A DNA stretch of 64,000 nucleotides from Spinacia oleracea (Eukaryota > Streptophyta > Magnoliopsida > Caryophyllales > Amaranthaceae). Under the pieces are notes generated by a model. The model saw only the letters and a list, made by a program, of their open reading frames with translations, was not told where the DNA came from and did no database searches. The stretch lies in the NCBI RefSeq assembly GCF_020520425.1, contig NC_079491.1, positions 8,543,143 to 8,607,142 of the forward strand. The letters are read 5' to 3'. The position numbers and the translations under genes were made by a program. This document shows, piece after piece, positions 58,249 through 64,000 of the stretch; within the stretch, counting starts at the first letter, position 1, and each line of letters begins with the position of its first letter.

Positions 58249-58920
58249 CAAGTTAGTTAAAACAATAGAATCAATTAGTTACACCTGAAATTCAATTAGT
58301 TAAGCACTAGAACTAATTAGTGAAGCCTGAAATTTAATTAGTTAAGCAATAAAACCAATTAGTTAAGCAAATGATTAGTTATGCCTGAAATTCGATAAGT
58401 TAAGCAATGAAACCAATTAGTTAAGAAATGAAATTAACCAGTTAGTTAAGCAGTGCAACAATTTAAATCTTAGATTAAATTGTTAATGAAAATTCTTTAC
58501 TAGTGACCCTAAAGTGATATTATAATGGGCTAGGTGTAATATTTTTGAGCTTTGACCCATCATTTCCTTGGAAAATGGTTTTGACTCATGTGTGTTCCTA
58601 TTTTCGTTAAAGTGATTTTTATAAGTATTTGTTAAGCGTGAAATTCAATTAGTTAAGCATTGAAACTAATTAGTTAAACAATGAAACTGATTAATAAGCA
58701 CTGAAACTAATTAGTTAACCATGAAATTCAATTAGTTAAGAAATGAAACCAATTGGTTAAGCAACGAAACTAATTAGTTAGCAACGGAACCAATAAGTTT
58801 ATAGAAAGTATTTGTTAAGTCTTAAATTCAAATAGTTAAATCTGAAATTCAATTAGTTAAACATTAGAACCAATTAGTTAAGCAACGAAACGAAACGAAA
58901 TAGTTAAAACAATGAAACCA
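58249..58920. repeat. AATTAGTTAAGCAATGAAACC array, right part
   Basis: Continuation of the array at 47690-47936, interrupted by about 150 bp of unrelated sequence (58465-58625). Confidence 0.85.
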
Positions 58921-60611
58921 TTCTTAACTAAAACAAATATAATCATAACTAAGAAAAGATTTAACTAAACCATTTTATTTCATAACTAAATACAATAAAA
59001 GGGTAACTAAAATAAAATTATTTTTAACTAAAACCAATAATTAACCATACATAACATGCAATTAGCAGATGAAACCATAACTAAACCAACAACAATTCTA
59101 GTTGTTTTTGTCACTTTGATTTGGTATTCTGAACTGTACAGAAATATTTGGATGGTCTTGTACTCTTGTTTCCTTTTGGTGCTGCTTCATACATTAAATC
59201 ATGCATTAGTTCAGCTTGGTTAGAGAAAGTCCTCCCATATTTCGAATTTCAGTTATTGTTTTCAGACTCCTTCAATCTATCTCACCCTGTGTCTGCAGTT
59301 GCTTGGCCTATAATCACTCGGTCTGCAGTTGCTTGGCTTATAATCACTCGGTCTGTGGCCAAATATAGCTCGGTCACAAACACTGTAACGTCGTCCATGT
59401 CGGGGCTGCAACGTGAAAGGCTCATTATCCATCTTCCTGCCTTGTACACCAAATTGACAACAACAATGCGTGTAGTTGCAGAACTCTGGGAGTTTGAGGG
59501 TGTATTATCAGTTACCAGATTAATAAAACAAATCTAATTGTAACTAAAGCAAATTTAATCCTAACTAAACATACATTATTCTTAACTAACATGATATTAT
59601 TCTTAACTAAGTATAACAAAAATATAACTAAAACAAACAAAAACGAATTATCAGTACAACCCCTGAATTTTACATGTTCACTAGGTTAGAACCAGTCAAT
59701 CTCTTCTTGTTGACATTAGTCCACGTTCATGTCTGTCCCAAAATCATTGAGAAATCCCACAACTTCCACAAAGCTTAACTAAACAAATCAAATTCTTAAC
59801 TAAATATGACCATGACTTAACTAATTCATACTGAAAAATAAACACAACAAAAACATAACTAAATAAGAGAAATCTCTTTGATAGCACGATGGAGGCGACG
59901 AATACACCAGTGGTGGTTGGCGGAACTGAAGAAACAATGGCAACAACAAATTAATCATGGATCCAAACTCATCAAGAATTCAGATGATCGATAAACCACC
60001 ACCACAACCGCAACTAATCAGAGGCAAAAAAAAACCTAAAATCAAAAACCCTAAATTCACCTAAATTAATTTCAAAAATTAATTTGAAAAATCAAAACCT
60101 AAAATAACTGAAGAATAGAGAAGAGATGAAGGAGAGAGATGAAAGAGTTACCTCATTCCGAGACAACGCCGCCGCCGTCCTCGCCATTTTCTCGAGAATA
60201 CGAAATAGATGTCAGTTGAATCGAGATACGATTGAGCAAATTGTGTTGAGCTTGAGGAGGGAGAGAGGTCGGCGGCGAGATCAATGTAGCTGTATCACCT
60301 CCACAGCCGCACCTCCACCGTAGCACCTTCACCGTCGCACCTCCTTTGGATTTTGATCAGAGACCCTAGCTTTGCAACTCTTCCATGGAAGACGGAGAAG
60401 CCAACGACTTTGAGGAGAGCGGGAGGGAGCCCGAGTTGTTGACGAAACAGGCGGAGGGTTTAAGGAGTGTTGAAGCAGGACAGAGGAGAGGGGAAGGGAG
60501 AGAGAAGAGAGGAGAGATGAGAGAGAATGAATCATTCAGAAGAGAGAAAATGAGAAGAGAGAGAAAAAAAATGCTTTTATAGTGCGCGTGATCTCGAGGA
60601 AGTCTTTGTCA
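58921..60611. other. Right half of the composite repeat
   Basis: TAACTAAA-rich stretches surround 59100-59537, where a plus-strand frame of 129 codons (from 59148) shows no family I recognise and contains a 30-bp tandem duplication (GTCTGCAGTTGCTTGGC-type, about 59290-59350). Bases 60120-60600 read like a minus-strand first exon and CT-rich leader of a captured gene. No intact gene is supported. Confidence 0.4.
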
Positions 60612-60843
60612 CAAGTGACTTGTGTCCATATTGGACACAAGTGAATACCAATACATAATTTAGAGTACCAATACAGAATATGTTAGTACCAATACAAATT
60701 ATGTGAATACCAATAATGACACATATGACTTATATTGGTGGTATTTCTAAGCAATTTTGCATTTTGGTACTGACATATTATGTATTGGTATTCAAGATGA
60801 TTGTATTTGGATCACTTGTGTCCATGTGGACACAAGTCACTTG
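60612..60843. mobile_element. Palindromic MITE-like element
   Basis: The ends CAAGTGACTTGTGTCCA and (reverse complement) CAAGTGACTTGTGTCCA match perfectly, each followed by a small hairpin (TGTCCATATTGGACA; TGTCCATGTGGACA). The interior is AT-rich, with CAATACA(TA)AT words in inverted order. No clear target duplication, and the superfamily is not assigned. Confidence 0.7.
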
Positions 60844-61060
60844 AGGTTTAGAAACCCTCGCGTGATCTCACGTGCGCGTGGGGGAATTCGTCCGTCTGAC
60901 AAGCGCGTCACTGTTAGTCCGTCTGACACAAAAGCTTCCGGGAGAATAATGCGTATACGGTATACGACTTTCACATTTCGGCATTAGTTCCAGCTGGCGT
61001 CCCCTATCTTCCTCCCTTTGTCAATTTCCTGTCACAATTTTCCCAAGTCTTTCGATTTTC

Positions 61061-61380
61061 ATGGCTAACCTTTCTCACTTCTCCGCCCATTTCTCATGTT
61101 TCCTCCCCAGTAAAATAAAATGCAGCAAGCTTTCAAATTCTACAGAAAATCTTCAATTCCATACTCCCCCATTTCCTCAACCCATTAAACTTGCTTTCAC
61201 CATTTTCCACAGCTAAATTTTCTGCAATTCCTACTTCTGAAGATGTTAACAATGGCGGCAACATCAATCGTGATGACACCTACTTTGCTAACAACGTCGT
61301 TTCATGGTTTCTCTTGGCGTCTATGAAAAACACTCCCGCTCTCTCCATAGTGTTGGTTCTTCTAATCCCTCCTTAACTCA
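61061..61380 (+). pseudogene. Plastid-leader-like exon fragment, broken
   Basis: From the ATG at 61061 the frame MANLSHFSAHFSCFLPSKIK is Ser/Phe-rich and basic like a chloroplast transit peptide, and it stops after 51 codons at AGCTAA (about 61214). An overlapping frame (61191-61376) continues with KFSAIPTSEDVNNGGNINRD and a further shift gives GVYEKHSRSLHSVGSSNPS. It looks like a first exon with frameshifts, followed by a possible intron from 61380 (AACTCAG then GTCTTG). I do not recognise the parent gene. Confidence 0.4.
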
Positions 61381-61680
61381 GGTCTTGCTGCTCCTCTCTC
61401 TTCTATGCTTTAATTTAATTTATTTTTGGGCACTTTGTGAATTATTGCTAGCATTTTTCTTTGATTTAGGGTTTGGGTTTAATATCTGGGAATTGATGAG
61501 GGAATTTCTTGGATTTTGCTTTATTGATTTGCGGGTAGTTTGAAATTATTGATTTGAAACTATAATTGGATTTTGAGTGGGTGTTGATTTGAAGAACATC
61601 AATTGAAGTATATTTTTTGTGTTTGTAGTGTAGTAAGAACATGTACACAAGTAATTGCCCAAGTTAAGAAATGGCGAATG
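61381..61680. other. Unassigned T-rich sequence
   Basis: Intron-like, T-rich on the plus strand; no coding or repeat feature recognised before the Copia LTR. Confidence 0.4.
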
Positions 61681-61685
61681 ATTGC

Positions 61686-63993
61686 TGATAACCTGTCAAA
61701 ATAATTCTCCAACTCGTTCCTTCTCATTAATTCAACTCCGTATATATATATTACATGGGAAGGCTAATTATGTAACTTTCTCTCATAATATTACAATATT
61801 AACAAATATACTATCGTATACTCCGTATACTTATCGTAATATCCCCTCAAGGTGGAGCATGAAGATCTCGAATGCCCATCTTGTTTAGAAAAAACTCAAA
61901 TTGCGTCTTTCCCAACACCTTTGTAAAAATATCTGCCAACTGCACCTTCGTTGATACACATGAGGGACAGGTGATCCCTTCTTTGATCGCGTCACGAATA
62001 AAATGACAATCTGACTCAATATGCTTCGTCCGTTCATGAAACACAGGATTCTGTGCAATGTGCAAAGCAGACTGACTATCACAAAACATGTTCATACCTT
62101 GCTTAAGCTCAACTCCCAAATCTCGTAGTAGTTGTTTCAACCACTTTAACTCACATGTCAGTGCCGCCATCGAACGATACTCTGCTTCTGCAGAGGAACG
62201 GGAAACAGTATGTTGTTTCTTGGTCTTCCATGACACTGGAGATAGACCAAGCGACACAAACCAACCGGTCAACGAACGACGCGCCAATGGGCAACTAGCC
62301 CAATCCGAATCACACCATCCTTCCAACTGTAATGTACTATCGGAACGTAAGAGAATCCCTTGACCTGGACACTTTTTCAGATAACGTACCACCCTCAACG
62401 CGGCCTCCCAATGCTCCTCTCGCGGTGCTTGCATAAATTGCGACAAAATGTGAACGGAGTACGCCAAGTCTGGCCTTGTGACTGCCAAATAAATTAAACG
62501 TCCAATCAAGCGCCTATACTTCTCTCCGTCTGCCAACACCGGTCCTTCAGCCAAGGCCAATTTGTGATTTTGCTCCATCGGAAAATCTGCAGGCTTTGCT
62601 CCCAACAGTCCAGTCTCTGAAATAATATCCAATGCATATTTTCTCTGACAGACATAAAATCCATGACTATTCCGAGCCACCTCAAGCCCTAGAAAATATT
62701 TCAGAGCACCTAGATTCTTCATTTTAAAACATTCACTCAAGTAAGCCTTAAAACTCTCCAATGCCAACGTATTATTTCCTGCAATAATCATGTCGTCGAC
62801 ATAAATAAGCACACTCAATTGCAACGCACCTTTAGTGAGGGTAAACAAAGAATAATCAGAAAGTGATTGCTTAAACCCGTATTTCTTCAGAGCCGTAGAC
62901 AATTTCTCAAACCAACATCTCGGAGCCTGTTTAAGCCCGTACGACGACTTTCTCATTCTACAGACCTTATCTGATGCATTTTTCTGAAAGCCAGGAGGAA
63001 TTTTCATATAAATCTCTTCCTCTAAATCTCCATGCAAGAAAGCATTATGAACATCCATCTGGTGCACCTCCCAATTCTTAACAGCTGCGACAGCCAAAAA
63101 AAAATACGTACCGTTGCCATTTTTGCTACCGGGGCAAACGTTTCATTATAATCTAGCCCTTCCTCCTGATGATTTCCCATACAGACTAGGCGTGCTTTTA
63201 AACGAAGCAAGTTTCCGTCCTCATCACGCTTTTCTGTGTACACCCATTTGCTTCCAAGTGCTTTCTTCCCTTCCGGCAAACTTTCTAGTGTCCAAGTTCC
63301 CTGTTCTTCAAGAGCATCAATCTCAGCTGCCATTGCTTTTCGCCAACCCTCATGTTGCATAGCTTGTTTGAATGTTTTTGGAGCTTTTTCTTCCTGCAAC
63401 GCTGCAATAAAATTTCTGTGTTTCGACGAAAAACGCTCATAATTAACAAAATATGTGATAGGATAAGGAGTACTTGAGGAAGATGTTGTCGTGGGTAAGG
63501 TGTCAGAAGTGCTATATTTTTTTCGTATTGTATGAAGAACACAATCCCGTAGTTTCGTCGATGGAAACTTCTCACGTCTCCCTCTCCCTAACTCTGTATC
63601 TCCCTCCTTCGTAACATGTGTGCTATCCACAACACCTCCATTGTGTTGCTGCTCATCTCCACTACGTACCTGCTGATGCTGCACTGTGGGTACAGAAGCA
63701 GTAGCAGCCTGTCGCTCCAAAGAAGCAAACTGCTGCTGAGACGCATGAGCCTGTGCAGCAGCGTGCGCCTCGCCCTGAGCCTCCTGCAGCGCCTCCTGCA
63801 GCGCCTCGTGCGCATTATTACGCCCCAGCAGCGCCTCGCCAAGCGCCTCTTGCATTGGCTCGCCCTGCGCCTCATGCCCCGCAGATCCTTCTGCAGTCCC
63901 TGCATGCACTGCAGCCTGCACGTCTGCAAGCTCTTCCTGACCAGCCACTGTACTGCTCCCAACTCCTTGTGAGCTAAACATTGTTGTCCCCAT
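61686..63993 (-). mobile_element. Partial Copia element (Ale/Retrofit-like), continues off the right edge
   Basis: The minus strand reads pol, then a polypurine tract (CCTTGAGGGGATA near 61842-61854), then a short 3' LTR whose left border is probably TGATAACC at 61686. The right border of the LTR is uncertain (61804 or about 61842), making it roughly 120-157 bp, which suits short-LTR Copia lineages. ATTGC at 61681-61685 would be the target-duplication copy; the other lies outside the window. Confidence 0.7.
61847..63993 (-). pseudogene. Copia pol C-terminal half with homopolymer frameshift
   Basis: The frame 63993-63022 covers the integrase-to-reverse-transcriptase linker, with an Ala/Glu/Gln-rich run (EALQEALQEAQGEAHAAAQ), and the reverse transcriptase start (GSKWVYTEKRDEDGNLLRLK, ETFAPVAKMATVRIF). 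At a run of nine T (minus strand, about 63096-63104) the frame breaks. The continuation 63097-61847 holds HQMDVHNAFLHGDLEEEIYM, LIYVDDMIIAG and RNase H SRSSAEAEYRSMAALTCELK, and stops at 61847. The break is a length change in the T-run, by mutation or assembly error. SRSSAEAEYRSMA and the domain style suggest the Ale/Retrofit lineage. Confidence 0.88.
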
Positions 63994-64000
63994 ATTTCCA

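Larger units (their letters stand above)
46490..60990. repeat. Composite TTAGTTA-rich repeat structure with inward-facing ends
   Basis: The left end (46490-47170) has AGACGGTCTAAC, a plus-strand TATA (CCTATAAAATCC near 46589), a CT-rich leader and exon-like sequence with a GATGGTAATTC donor near 46750. The right end (60990 back to 60120, minus strand) has AGACGGACTAAC, a TATA (CACTATAAAAGC near 60575), a CT-rich leader and an exon-like MARTAAALSRNE followed by GTAACTC near 60155. Between them the left side carries TTTTAGTTA words (47225-47700) and the right side the complement TAACTAAA (58920-59100, 59535-59870), around a central array. The ends are similar in plan but not in sequence. I infer a single large transposon-like unit later split by the element 47937-58243; its class is unknown. 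Confidence 0.45.

Overview
The window is repeat-dominated nuclear DNA of a flowering plant, almost certainly a eudicot. The evidence is several families of plant LTR retrotransposons, hAT and Mutator-type non-autonomous elements, and plant gene remnants with GT-AG introns. I cannot name the species. No rRNA or tRNA gene, CRISPR array or bacterial operon was seen.

Region 1 (1-10212) is low-copy DNA: a duplicated block carrying 5'-truncated pieces of a GH51 alpha-L-arabinofuranosidase gene (minus strand), small hAT-type insertions, a miniature LTR element (3196-4034), one probably functional two-exon secreted cysteine-rich defensin-like gene (7894-8527, minus) and a frameshifted subtilase fragment (9787-10010).

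Region 2 (10213-45188) is a nest of retrotransposons. A deleted chromovirus-like Gypsy remnant (10213-12488, minus) abuts a large Athila-type Gypsy element on the minus strand (12489-45188; gag, pol and a third ORF). The Athila 3' LTR is split by a coding-poor LTR element (12843-22485, target duplication GTATT). Its pol is split close to the stop codon by a Ty1/copia element on the plus strand (27720-38189, target duplication CTTCA). The Athila gag and pol and the Copia gag-pol are broken by stops or frameshifts.

Region 3 (45189-61060) holds a Mutator-type MITE with a perfect 9-bp target duplication (45301-45617), a long hairpin (45911-46130), and a 14-kb composite of TTAGTTA-rich repeats bordered by two inward-facing promoter-like ends. 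Inserted in the repeat is a Sirevirus-like Copia element (47937-58243) that looks intact and recent: LTRs of the same length that appear identical, a perfect TGGGA target duplication, and three open frames (gag, pol and an extra C-terminal coiled-coil ORF).

Region 4 (61061-64000) holds a plastid-leader-like exon fragment and the 3' part of another, minus-strand Copia element (Ale/Retrofit-like) with a homopolymer frameshift; it runs off the right edge.

The signals least explained by standard annotation are: extreme enrichment of GGAAC/GTTCC across the two related elements at 12843-22485 and 47937-58243, in coding and non-coding parts alike; arrays of the CGCCCGATCGGGCG palindrome in the Athila LTRs and 3' spacer; exon-like blocks with splice-site-like borders in the coding-poor element; and the odd gag/pol frame junction of the intact Sirevirus-like element.
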